64,000 nt of DNA, taken from positions 12,462,001 to 12,526,000 of the forward strand of contig CP075497.1 in the NCBI GenBank assembly GCA_021613535.1, written 5' to 3'. Shown one piece after another: positions 45,892 to 57,200 of the stretch. The DNA comes from Adineta vaga. Its lineage: Eukaryota > Rotifera. The notes beneath the pieces are model-generated. The model did no database searches. It saw only the letters and a program-made list of their open reading frames with translations, and was not told where the DNA came from. A program made the translations under genes and the position numbers. Numbering within the stretch: the stretch's first letter is position 1; each line of letters begins with the position of its first letter.

Positions 45892-46854
45892 TCATTTTTG
45901 ATGACGTGTTATATCCGGTCGATTTGTCATTGATATTGGTTGAATTTGCATTCCTCTTCTACAATGAAAGATTTTTGAAAATAATCGAATTAATTCTTCT
46001 CGATAAACTCGTGCTGTTAGAATATAAAGAAAAAATGTTGTTGCATAAGAAAAATGAAATAAAAATGAAACCATTGATAAAGCAAAGAAAAATTCCATTG
46101 TTGGAATAAAACCAAATGGTAATGTTAACATTAAATAAAAGATACACATTGGCATATTTAAGAAAATATAAATTAAAACTTGAAGAAATAACATTCGAGC
46201 TAATTGACCTTCTGTTCGACGATATCGAATTGTTACTTGAGGAATAATTCGTAATTGTGTTGTATTATAAATTGTTAATAAACCAAATAAAATCATTAAA
46301 ATGGGTGGAACACCAGCAAATAAAATAATTTGAACAAAATAAAATAATTGATTATAAAATGTTTCAGGACGAATTGTACATCCATATCCATCATCACGTA
46401 AGTCATTTAAAACAATTGTATTAATAAAAAATAATAAAATACATATAACAAGAATTATGATTATTCTTTGAGCATATTTTACATTACTTAAAGAACGAAT
46501 TTTTGCATTTGATGAACTTGCACAAAAACGATCAATTGATGCTAAAATTATGAAATATGGAGAGAGAAATGGACAAGTACTACCGATGTATTGAAGAATT
46601 TTACAGGAAAGATTAGAAATCGTTTGTCCATCAATGAAATAACCATTGGATAAGAGATATTGAATAACGAATAATGAATAAATGAAATTATTTGATGATA
46701 AAGCTAAGAAATATTTTGAACATGAATGATTTCGTAAATTTGGTCGTGTTAAAATAAAAATATTCAAACCATTTCCACATACACCCAAAATGATTATTAT
46801 TGGTAAAATTATTTGAGCTAATTTTACAGAAAGTTCTCCTAACAATTCAGACAT
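45892..46854 (-). CDS. Class A G-protein-coupled receptor
   Basis: An intronless frame of 320 residues with seven hydrophobic helices. Helix 1 has GNGLNIFILTRP (the GN of class A), helix 3 ends ASIDRFCASS (DRF for DRY), a Cys in helix 3 and a Cys in loop 2 (GYGCTIRP) can form the usual disulphide, and helix 7 is SYATTFFLYILTARVYREEL in place of NPxxY. The short N-terminus has no signal peptide. This layout is typical of large lineage-specific receptor families in rotifers with unknown, probably peptide, ligands. The start is the first Met, eight residues before helix 1. Confidence 0.85.
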   Translation of the reverse strand: MSELLGELSVKLAQIILPIIIILGVCGNGLNIFILTRPNLRNHSCSKYFLALSSNNFIYSLFVIQYLLSNGYFIDGQTISNLSCKILQYIGSTCPFLSPYFIILASIDRFCASSSNAKIRSLSNVKYAQRIIIILVICILLFFINTIVLNDLRDDGYGCTIRPETFYNQLFYFVQIILFAGVPPILMILFGLLTIYNTTQLRIIPQVTIRYRRTEGQLARMLFLQVLIYIFLNMPMCIFYLMLTLPFGFIPTMEFFFALSMVSFLFHFSYATTFFLYILTARVYREELIRLFSKIFHCRRGMQIQPISMTNRPDITRHQK

Positions 46855-47206
46855 TTATCAATCTCTTCAATGAAATCTTCTTCTTCCTTTTTATATATAT
46901 CTTCTCTTTCCTTAGGATAAGAGAGCACTCGTTTCTTTCTCTCAATAACAATGTCATCAACAGATTTGACACATTTCATTAAATAAATGAAATTTTGCTA
47001 AAAAAAGATTTTTTCTTATTATATTTTTCTGTCTGAAAATGAGGGAAGAAAATTGTTTCTTACCATCTGAAATCAATTAGATCGAAAAGATAAAAATCTG
47101 ATTTTCGAGACAGTTTTATTTGGAATCAAATCTTTTTTCAATTTATCAAATAAAACTACGAAAAAAAATCCTGCCAGATTTGTTTCATTTGTTGTTTACT
47201 TTTGGA

Positions 47207-49461
47207 ATGAAATCGTTTATTCAATTTCTTATCTTATCAATCATTTCAGTAGGAAAAATCTTTATTTTATAGAAAATAAAGTTCGTTTTTTCTTAGTTTG
47301 GATTGATTAGTGCTGATTTTAGTAGTGATGAAGATTTCGAAGAAAATTCACTTCCAGGTGAAAAGGAAAAAGTTAATTTTTCTTTTAAATAACTTTTTAT
47401 TTAGATGCATTATGTAATCAAATCTATGAAAGCGAAGGTAATGGACATATAATAACATATGGTGATGCATTAGAATATATAAAAAATCGAGAAATTCGAG
47501 ATGGATTTTGTGAATTTGATTTCACATCAGATTTCATGAAAATTTGTGAACAGAATTTTTTTATTGGACAAAAAAATTCAGTAAATCAAATTCAACAAGC
47601 TCAAATTAGTTTCTATGATGAATATGGAAATATTCTTTTAAATAATCAAGGAATTCCTTTACAATTTCTATCAAAAACACAAGCATTTGGACAAAGAATT
47701 CAATTAATCAATCAAAATTTTCCATATTCATATGCCAAATGTCGTTTACAATTACAACCAGATTGTAATTTTGATCCAAATACACTTTTCTTTCATTTTC
47801 CTCAATCATTATTAACATCTTCAAAAAGTAAGATCAATCAATTATTAAATACTAAATATACCATTCTTCTCAGTTGAATATCATCAGTAAGGAAGTACCG
47901 ATTAACCGGATGGTGCAGTACTCTTGACCAAAAAACAGATGAAATACTGCTTTTGAGGTTCTATTGATTTTTGGAGCTTTCTCGTACGTTTCGATCTGGA
48001 TAGAAAACAAAGTTCCGAGGACATCAGTCGCTCTCCGTCATTAAATGACTTTTCGATGAATAACGTATTGTCTATTCTAATTGTTAAGTATCAGCTTGTT
48101 ATGATGGAAAAATAACAAAAGGTGAAACTGATCAAGATTGTGGTGGTATTTGTGTTCCGATACGAAAATGTCCTGTTGATTCATCTTGTAAAAAGTCATC
48201 TGATTGTAAAAGTGGTTTCTGTGCTTCAAATGTTTGTTTACGTAAGAAGATTTCAACAATCTCTATTAAATTAATTTCTTTTCTTTTTTTAAGCTTCACA
48301 TTGTAATAATAGCTATCATGATAAAGGTGAAAGTGATGCTAACTGTGGTGGAACATGTTCATTGGGTTTAAAATGTAATGTAACTCAATCGTGTAACTAT
48401 TCCTCCGATTGTCAAAGTGATTTATGTTTAGCTGGAAAATGTTTACGTAAGAAATGGAATTTTATTGGAAATTTGAAATAAAAACTTTTCGTTTTAGCTT
48501 TGCATTGTATTAATTCACAAAAAGATGAAAATGAAACTGGATTGGATTGTGGAGGTGTTTGTAGTCCAGAAAAAAAATGTTGTAATTATATGAAATGTAA
48601 TAAATCTAGTGATTGTATTAGTAACAGTTGTATTAACAATATTTGTGGTATGTTTATGTTTTCATTTTGATTGATTCGACTTCGTTCGATTGAAATTAAT
48701 CTTGTATTAAAAGTGTTTTCACAAAAATATTGAATTGATTTCAAAATAAGTTTTTGCTTTTTTTTTTAGAACCAATCGATCGTTGTTCGAAAAATTGTTT
48801 AAATCATTGTAGACCATACCTTTTGATAACATTTGGTTCTGGTGAAAATCAATTTTCTAATGCAACAGCATCGACTTTTAATTTTAGTACTGCCCTTAAA
48901 AAAGGAAATGAAGAAAATACTTCAGGTGGACATTATTCTTTTCCAAATAAGCGATCAACTCCATATAGCGAAAAGTATAATTTTAAACAAGATCATACAT
49001 TCGATGATGTAAATGGATATTTCTATCTTGCTAATATTGATGAAAAAAACCAAACAATATTTAATTATACTATTGATGAACTTTGTATTGGATTATGTTA
49101 TGAATTTTCTGCTTATATGGCAGATTTTCATCCGAAATTGCGTGAAACACATATTTTACCAAACATCACTTTTCAAGTTCGAACGGATGATGTGCTTGCT
49201 GAAATCAAAATTGATGGTATAAATCAATACAACGAACCGACTTGGGCAAAATATGGTCTTTCATTTAATGCAACAACGTCTTCTGTCACTCTATTAATAA
49301 TTTGTGATGAGAAGAGTTCTGAAGGTAATGATTTACTTATTGATGATATTGAATTACGTACTTGTTCAAATGATCAATCACGTTCTTGTTTATTCGGTTC
49401 GTATAAAAACTAAATTTATTACAAATCAAAAATGAAATTCTTTTTAGATTGTTCGGATTAA
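47207..49461 (+). CDS. Secreted Cys-rich modular protein with DCGG repeats
   Basis: Eight exons: 47207-47248, 47297-47357, 47405-47827, 48089-48241, 48294-48446, 48498-48647, 48770-49396 and 49448-49461, all joining in frame. Exon 1 plus part of exon 2 encode a signal peptide (MKSFIQFLILSIIS, then FGLISA). Exon 3 is an unrecognised ~140-residue domain. Exons 4-6 each encode one ~50-residue module with the pattern C...ETDQDCGG.C...C...C..SSDC.S..C...C, each a phase-1 exon, a clear sign of exon duplication. Exon 7 encodes a ~210-residue domain (YLLITFGSGENQFSNATAS...) resembling bacterial-type or MAM-like jelly-roll domains with a C-terminal LIDDIEL motif. DCGG modules are common in bacterial and protist surface proteins. 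Intron 3 (~260 bp) carries an insert. Function unknown. Confidence 0.75.
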
Positions 49462-49614
49462 TCAACACTTCCAAATCTTATCATTTTCTTTTCTTTTATT
49501 ATTGTTGTTGAATAAATAACTAAATAAAAAGAAAGATAAAGATTCGACGAAAGATTATTTCAATCGAAAATAATTCTCATTAATAAAGCGCAAAAGAAAA
49601 AAGTTTTTTCTTTA

Positions 49615-50451
49615 ATGAAAAGTGAAAATTCTCGTTTAAGTTTTCATTCAACTCAATCAGAAGAAACATATTTATCAAGAAAAACAAATTTTTGTGAACA
49701 AATTTTATTTTATGTTCCATTAATAATTTCTTTGATTCTTTTACTAAGTGGAATTCTTTTATTTATCTATATTGAACAAAAACATAATAGACATAATCAA
49801 GAAGAATTTCTATCTTTTCAAGATAATTCTTTCAAATCAATATTTAATGGTTCTATTTCATTTTTCAATTAATAAATAAAAATTCTTTTTCTTTTAGAAA
49901 CTTTTCTTCAACTTTCTTGTTCATTTGAAAAGAAAGAAACATTAAGTGAACTTGATTTTGTTTTAAATGAAAGTAATTGTGGTTCAAATCGTTCATCATT
50001 GATTTATTTCTCCTATACAAAACGAATTCATTTTAATCAAATGATTCATTTTGATAAACGAATGATTTATCCACCAAATTTTAATTTTAATTGGACATTT
50101 CTATCAGAAATCAATTCTATTTCATTTATTTCAATATTATTAGATCCACAATTTAATAATTGGGGTATTATTACAATTCTTCTTCATGAAATTCGCTATT
50201 TTTCATTAAATATTCGCAATGGATTAAGTATTTGTTTATATCATCCAGTAGAGAATTTAAAATTTACTTTACAACCAAAAATTCTCTTATTTTATAGAAC
50301 AAATCAATCTTATTTTATGATTTTAACAAAAACAACTTGTTATCATTCATCTCATTCATTTAGTTTATCCGAATATATTCAATTAATTCAATTAAAACTT
50401 ATTGCTACAACAAATTTTACGATTGAAAATTATTATTTCGATTTTCATTAA
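49615..50451 (+). CDS. Putative type II membrane protein, unknown
   Basis: Two exons (49615-49849 and 49898-50451) join at N-E (ATTTAATG to AAACTTTT). The protein has a Ser-rich cytoplasmic N-terminus, one strong membrane helix at about residues 33-56 (ILFYVPLIISLILLLSGILL) and a ~200-residue extracellular part with a few Cys and several N-glycosylation sites (NES, NRS, NWT, NQS, NFT). I do not recognise the ectodomain. It lies 150 bp downstream of the DCGG-module gene on the same strand, but no splice-acceptor motif sits next to its ATG. Confidence 0.6.
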
Positions 50452-50856
50452 TTTCCTACAAAAAAAAATGAAAATCTCCTATAAAATTGAGGAATGACAT
50501 CATCACGTTATTCGTTTATTCTCATGTTTTGTCTTTAATATGTGAATAGATCGGATTTGTATTGAATAACCTATGTCAAGACAGTCTTGGCATAGGTTTA
50601 CCTACGTGTCTTGTGTTCATAGAATAGATGCGACATCTATCGAAAGTTTGTTAAAACTTATAAATGATTAAATATGAAATCTTTTCGAAAGTTAATTGAT
50701 GAATTATTTGAATTGATAAAAAGAAAATCTGTTAGTTTTAATGATGTCAATTGAAAGATATTCGACTGGTTTATAGAAATCCAATAAAAGATTTGTTCTG
50801 CGAAAAACGTGCATTGCATTGCAAATCTGATCTGTCTGCTGATTTTCACTGATAAA
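50452..50856. other. Intergenic, promoter region of the SAYSD1 cluster
   Basis: No gene. It contains an imperfect inverted repeat around 50572-50604 (CTATGTCAAGACAG...CTTGGCATAGG). As it is the only long gap before four tightly packed genes, the cluster promoter probably lies here. Confidence 0.35.
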
Positions 50857-51270
50857 ATGGAAGCAAAATTAGCTGAATTTCGTAAATCACATGTTCAGAA
50901 CAAACCTTTTATCAATTGGAATAAAATCACATCAATCTTTTCATTTTCAAATAAATTATCTCAAATTAAAATCGAGAAAGACGAAGAAAAGGAAGAAACA
51001 GGAACAACTTGGCAAATCATTTTCTTAAAATTTTGTATTTGGTTCATATTATTCTTGATATTTATTCGTATTGAATTTGGTGCCATTTATTTTATTCTTT
51101 CTCTTTTATATTTAATTTGGATAAATTTAAGTTCTCATCGTCGACGATCAAATGAATTAAGTGCTTATTCAGTTTTTAATCCTAATTTTGAAAAACTTCA
51201 AGGAACATTTTCTGCAGAAGATTATGACCGTCAATTAAGACGTGGTGGATCACCTTTAATTTCATCGTAA
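50857..51270 (+). CDS. SAYSD1: SAYSvFN-domain protein (SAYSD1)
   Basis: 137 residues in one exon. A membrane helix (about residues 65-90, FCIWFILFLIFIRIEFGAIY) precedes the family signature SAYSVFNPNFEKLQGTFSAE, near the C-terminus. SAYSD1 is an ER membrane protein that recognises UFMylated ribosomes at stalled translocons and helps clear clogged translocation intermediates. The protein is shorter than vertebrate SAYSD1 mainly in the N-terminal region. The next gene starts 24 bp after its stop codon. Confidence 0.92.
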   Translation: MEAKLAEFRKSHVQNKPFINWNKITSIFSFSNKLSQIKIEKDEEKEETGTTWQIIFLKFCIWFILFLIFIRIEFGAIYFILSLLYLIWINLSSHRRRSNELSAYSVFNPNFEKLQGTFSAEDYDRQLRRGGSPLISS

Positions 51271-51294
51271 TTCTTCTTCGTCTTTTTTTTTCAG
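51271..51294 (+). promoter_or_regulatory. Intercistronic trans-splice acceptor (candidate)
   Basis: The whole 24-bp gap is pyrimidine-rich and ends in TTTTTTTTTCAG directly before the ADAT3 ATG. There is no room for a polyadenylation site plus promoter, so an acceptor for spliced-leader trans-splicing is the simplest reading. Confidence 0.6.
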
Positions 51295-52247
51295 ATGATT
51301 TCTTCTTCAATAAAACGTTTTTGTAATTCATCAATAAAAAAATATCATTGGTCACCAATCATTGCTGATGAATATCTTGATTTACCTGATTTTCAATTAA
51401 TGATTGTTGCTCATATAAAAGATCGTCGTTTAACCAATGAAATTCTTGAATTAATCGATGAAATTTATCCATGGAATAATTCATTAAAACATATAAGAAG
51501 AATATCAAATTCAGATATTATTCTTTATCCTTCAACATTTTCTAAACCAATTGAAAAAGATTTATTTGATAAATATTTTGATATGGAAATAAAAGAAATA
51601 AATATTCCGAAAACACCTTGTTTATTTAAATGGCAATATGAGAAATGTATTCAACAAACTTGGACAAATTTAATCTTTCGACAAAATCCAATTCTTGAAC
51701 AATCAATTTTAAAGAAAAAATTAAATGAAAATGATGAAATTATTTTAAATTTACTTCAAGTTTGTTGAATAAAAGAATCTTTGAAAAGATATTTTGTTTG
51801 TCTTTTTAGAAAATTCAAGGTGATGATAAAGAAGTTCATTGTGCAATTATTGTTGATAATGACGGACAAATTCCATTAGTTGGAACACGAGATTATCGTC
51901 ATGAACATCCATTACAACATTCAACAATTGTTGCAATTGATTCTCTTTCGAAAAATTCATTTTATTTAAGAGAAAATCTTTTAGAAAAATTTCTTGAAAA
52001 ATCTCAACCGAAAAAATCTTATTTATTAAATGGTTGTTCGATTTATTTAACTTATGAACCTTGTATTATGTGTTCAATGGCTTTACTTCATTCAAGAATA
52101 TCAAATGTTTATTATTTATATCGAAATCAACAATATGGAGCTTTAGGATCAATTTATAAATTACATACTTCGAAAAAAACCAATCATCGATTTAATGTTT
52201 ATCAATTAGAAACGATTTCTAATGATGATGATGATGTAAATAATTGA
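51295..52247 (+). CDS. ADAT3: tRNA adenosine deaminase non-catalytic subunit (ADAT3/TAD3)
   Basis: Two exons (51295-51759, 51810-52247) joined in frame at LLQ/KIQGDD across a 50-bp intron. ADAT3 partners ADAT2 to convert A34 to inosine in tRNA anticodons. The C-terminal deaminase domain has HPLQHSTIVAID, where the catalytic Glu of HAE is replaced by Val as in other ADAT3 proteins, then the zinc motif EPCIMCSMALLHSRI and GALGS...NHRFNVY near the C-terminus, all typical of the family. The N-terminal half, which contributes to tRNA binding, is more divergent but the length (about 300 residues) is normal. The start abuts a 3' splice site. Confidence 0.93.
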
Positions 52248-52333
52248 AATAAAGATTTTGTTTTTGAAAAAAAAATTAGTAAATAAAAGAAAACAGACCG
52301 ATGTTCAAATGGATTTGTTTTAGATAAGAAACA
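52248..52333 (+). promoter_or_regulatory. ADAT3/sulfotransferase junction with 3' splice site
   Basis: The 86-bp gap ends with GGATTTGTTTTAG followed by ATAAGAAACA and the next ATG. The acceptor lies 10 bases before the start codon, consistent with a trans-spliced downstream cistron. Confidence 0.5.
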
Positions 52334-54262
52334 ATGCGTTTATTAATAAATTGTATTCGTTATTCTCCAAATCTTTTTATCTCTCGTCAATTTCATTTAT
52401 CATTACGAAATGATAATTTATTAAAAAGTTTATATAATCATTTTCAATATGGAAGAAAAGCAAAACAATTAGCATTAGAACGTGGAATTGATTTAAATAA
52501 TTTAACTGCTGAACAACGAATTAAACTTCAATCAATTTTAAAATTAAAAAATACATTTCGTGTTGTTAATGTTGTTATGGGTTTAATGGGTGTTATTGCT
52601 TTAGTTGTTTGGTTAAAACGTCGTCAAAACAAGATTTCAATTGAAAGAGAAATTAATAAAGAATTTGAACCAATTTGGATGAATTTAAAATATTTTAAAC
52701 ATAAAGGTGCTTTAGTTAAATCTTATTTATTACCTGAACAAATTATTGGAAAATTAAATGAAATACAAAATTTTCAATTTAATTCAAATCAATGTATTTG
52801 TGCTTCATTTCCAAAATCAGGAACAACTTTAATACAAGAAATTGTTTATTTACTTCAAACGAATTTTGATTATCAATCAGCTAAACAAATTGATATTTCC
52901 GAAAGATTTGCTTTTATCGAATGGCCATCGGTTAATTTACAAAAATTACCTCAAAATCAAACTTTTTTCAAAACACATTTACCGCCAACATTCTTCAATC
53001 AATCATTTACAAAACCTAAAGTAATTTTTAAAATATTGTTTAGAAATATAAGAAAGAAAGAGAAAAGCGGATTCGAGGATCCACTTAGGAATGGACCAGT
53101 TTCAGTTAACCCTTCCAGAACCGTGACTCAACCAGCAACAGAAATCTAATGAGATATTATATTTAACATAAGCATAAAGTGTTTTTCAAGTCATTTTCGT
53201 CAAATCAATATATTCGAATGTCATATAAGATTACTTCTAACTTGATTCCGACATAGAATACTCAAAATATTTTATATATGAGCAAAAGGATACTGTCTAC
53301 TACACTTGTATTTGAGAACAGAACAGATGCTAGACAATCCCATGAGATTCATTATCTAAATAATCCTATTGGACTTATAATTCATATACAGAGATATTGC
53401 ACGAAGTTTTCTCTGTATCGTGACGAAAAGTACATCCTAAAAGGGTGAATTGGTGCATCTCTAGATCCGCTTCTCCCCTTCCCTTGCTAAATCTTATATA
53501 TTTGCAGGTTCTTTTTGAAAATATTCATTGAAAGATTTTGTTATATTTAGGTGGTTTATGTATATCGAAATCCGAAAGATGTAACTGTATCTTTATTTCA
53601 TTTTCTTCGTTCGATAAATATTGAACTGACATATTCGGGACCATGGAATCAATTTGTTCAATCTTTTCTTATTGATGAAGGTATTTCTCTTTTTTGCTTG
53701 ATAAAAATTTTAATTTTATTTTAGTTTATTATGGTCCTTGGTGGAAACATGTGAATGATTATCATGCAATGAATGATTCAATCTTTTGTATTTCTTATGA
53801 AGATTTAATAACAGTAAAGAATTTATTCTCCTATGAAATCAAATGAAAATATTTATTGTTGAAGGATTTTCGTGGAAGTGTTCGTCGATTAGCAAAATAT
53901 TTAGGAAAAGAAAAAGAATTAACAGAAGAACAATTAGATAAATTAGAGAAATGGTGTTCATTTGATTCAATGAGAAATAATCCGAAAGTTAATTATAATT
54001 GGTTTAGAGAATGGGGTTTTGTTAAAAAATCATTTGCATTTTTAAGAAAAGGTTTGATTCGATTGAATTATTATTTTTTTAAATGAAAGTTTCTTTAGGT
54101 CAAATTGGTGATTGGTTAAATCATTTTGATGCTCAACAATCGAAAGAATATGATCAAATGGTTTCTAGTCGTGTTTCTCCCTCTGTTCCTCCTTTTAATT
54201 ATGGAATTTCTCAGGAAAATCAACAGAAACTTTATGATTACGATTCTCAACAAAAGAAATAG
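52334..54262 (+). CDS. Sulfotransferase with N-terminal membrane anchor
   Basis: Five exons: 52334-53020, 53551-53680, about 53724-53812, 53864-54049 and 54098-54262. The C-terminal two thirds is a cytosolic-type (SULT) domain: FPKSGTT is the 5'-phosphosulfate loop, KTHLPP holds the catalytic His, VYRNPKDVTVS the 3'-phosphate site, and RKGQIGDWLNHF the conserved C-terminal PAPS motif, so transfer of sulfate from PAPS is likely. The helix after the loop (LIQEIVYLL) resembles SULT4A1. Unlike normal SULTs there is a ~115-residue N-terminal extension: a basic amphipathic start (MRLLINCIRYSPNLFISRQF) that could target mitochondria, and one membrane helix (VVNVVMGLMGVIALVVWL). Intron 1 is 530 bp and carries an element with imperfect terminal inverted repeats; other introns are about 45-55 bp. 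Substrate unknown. Confidence 0.85.
53064..53480. mobile_element. MITE-like insertion in sulfotransferase intron 1
   Basis: The left end GAAAAGCGGATTCGAGGATCCAC is matched imperfectly by the reverse complement of the right end near 53451-53480 (AGAAGCGGATCTAGAGATGCAC). The enclosed ~400 bp is non-coding and less AT-rich than normal introns here. The element accounts for the unusual intron length. Target-site duplication not established. Confidence 0.45.
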
Positions 54263-54293
54263 TTTTCTTTTGTTTGTTTGCTTTTTCTTTCAG
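54263..54293 (+). promoter_or_regulatory. Intercistronic trans-splice acceptor (candidate)
   Basis: The 31-bp gap between the sulfotransferase stop and the MIOS ATG is almost entirely pyrimidine and ends TTTTTCTTTCAG directly before ATG. It is the same arrangement as the SAYSD1/ADAT3 junction. Confidence 0.6.
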
Positions 54294-57200
54294 ATGCAAA
54301 AAACCGAAATTCACTGGTCACCGAACGATCGAAATCAATTAGCTGAAATCGGAGCTGAGATCATAATTCATACATTTGATCGACCATTAAGTGGAGAAAG
54401 TGGAAAATGTGTTCTTGGAGGTACAAATAGAAAAACAACAAGTCTTAATTATCCATTACATGAAAAGAATTATTTTAAAGTTTGATTTATTTTCTTGTTC
54501 AAGATTATTTCATTCTGAAAATGAATATTTAGTGTTGTGCTTGGTGGCCATCACAAGAATTTCCGTATGTATTTGCAATTGGACAACCAAATGGAAGAAT
54601 TATTTTTGAAAAGTAATAAAAATGAATTTTTTGATTTTCTTTTCGATTATTTCGTTTTGTTTTAGTGTTAAAGATCGATCGGATCCATTGAGTCAAGGAA
54701 GAATAGGTTTGATTTCCTTGTTATTTGAAAAAAAAATGAATGAATTTTTTCACTTCTTATTTAAGTAATTGAATCGAAACAAAATCGAGCATGTGTCGCA
54801 TTAGAATGGAATTCTAAACATCCAAATTTAGTAAAAAAAATTCATTGAAAATCATTTAAAGAACTATTTGTCCTTCTTTTTCAAGCTTCTGTCAGGTTTT
54901 GATCGATTTCGTGGAGAAAATTGTTTAACAATCTGGGATATAAATCATAATGGTATGTCTTCACCAACCTTACAAAACGGAACAGGAGGAATTCCTTCAT
55001 CATCATCCGCAACAAATATTGAAGAATATAAACGATATGATGTGTTTATGTCAAATCAATTAGTTTGTAAACCAATATTTGACCAAGGTGCTCATGAACA
55101 ATGTCATTCATTATCTTGGTTTAAACCTAATGAAAAAATCTTTGCTGCTTGTACAACACAACATAATACCAGAACGATTAAAATTTATGATCAAAGAAGT
55201 AATTTGTTTATTCTTTCTTTTGCCTATGAATAGAATCGAATGATACAATTTCTTTTTACATTCAGTTTTGTTTTCGAGAAATGATTCGTTGTGAAAACCA
55301 TCAAATTGAATCTTTTGTTTAGTTGCTTCATCAAGTGTTTTATCATTTCCAACGAAAGGACCATTTAATTTATGTTGTGATTCAAGTGAACGATATTTAG
55401 CGTCGAGTAATGATGTAAGAAGATTTTTGAGATAGATTTCAAAGGAAATTTATTTCTTCGTTTTAGAGAACAGTTTATGTTTATGATAGTCGTTCACCTG
55501 AAAAAGCATTGATTGTTCGAGAAGAACATGAACCTATTGTGAAATTGTCATGGAGTCGAATTGGGTAAGAAGATTTTGTTTATTTAAAGAAAGAAAGAAA
55601 GAAAGAATAAACTTTTTTTTTTTTTATTAAGATCATCTCAACTTGGTTATTGTATTCGAGATTCACCAAAATTTCATGTTTTATCAGTATCAACAAATCC
55701 TAATCATGAAAATGATGTTTTTGTTCATCGAATTCTTCAATGTAAAATCAAAATTTGTTTTTTGATTTTTCTCTTCAATTTTCTCCTTTTTAGGTCCAAT
55801 TCAACGATATCGTATTGGTTTAGCTTCATTTGATTGGAATTATTTTGATGAACATCGTCTTGTTTTATTAAGTGGAAAAGAATATTTTGATTATGTTATT
55901 CCATCTCGATCAACAATTGTATTTTTATCAATAAGATATTCTCTCAAAAACATATCTATTTCTTTTTATTTAGAATTATTCTCCACGAAATGGACTTTTA
56001 TGGACAAATGGTCATGAAATGTATCCATCGATCATTCCTCAAGATCAAAATCAATTAACTTCGAAAGTTTTATTCACATATGATTTATCAAATATTCAAA
56101 ATGAAAGAAGAAATGTGCCACCAACACAATCGATATTGAATAATGAAGTATGAACAAAAACAAATCTTTCATAGAAAATTAGTGTTTTTTTAGTTAATTC
56201 AAATGGATTTAAGAACAATGACAAAAGAAACTCAATCAACAATCGAACAAATTCAAAGATGGATTAAAAGTAAAGATAATCTTTTTCAAATTATTTCTCA
56301 AATCATTTTATTCAATTTAGGTACGAATACAGCAAGAGATCCTTATCCATTTATTGGTGTTATTGAATCATTAAGAGGTTTAGAAAAAGAACAACTTTTT
56401 TTTTATTCTAAATTTTCCTAATGAATAATAGAAGCTCAACCATCATCAACAAGTACAATAGCACATCAATCTTGGTCATCACTTATTAATTCAATTCATA
56501 CAAAAACTGTTTATGAATCACCAGAAAGGTAAAGACATTTCTCTTTCCTAGTAGCGTATTCAGCTCAACAATACCGAGATCGATAAAAACTCTGACCTAT
56601 CGCAGAAAGTCTTGCCCATCTGTTTAAAAATCCTGTTTCTTTCCAATTCCAACTAAATAATTATGAACTTTATGAAATAGTTGATAATATATTGAAATAT
56701 TTTCTAAAATAGACAAATCGTTGGTCAATTATGTGGTTGGTCAAATATTGATACAAAATCTGGTGGATACAATCGAATGACATCATTATTAGAACAAGAA
56801 GAATATGAAAAAGTCGCAGCGATTTATGTCTTTCAAATGGATATTAATCGAGCTTTAGAAGTTCTTAATGAAGGACTTCAGAGAGGTGGAAGAGAAGATT
56901 TAGCCACATTAATTCTTGCTTTAATTAGTTCAGTTCGAGCAACATCTACAAATAATGATGATAAAACATTAATTAATGATTTTTCTTCAGTAAAAAAATC
57001 GTTTCATCGTCCATATGTACGATCAATGTTTGAATTTATTTTAACATCCGACGGAAACGATCTTCAATATGAATGTGTTCTAGTATGAAGAAGGTTTTTT
57101 GATTTCAATTTATATCATTTTTATTTTTAAAGGATGAACAATTAGATCTCAATGATAAAGTTGCATTTGCAGCGAGATATTTAAATGATCAACGTCTTTA

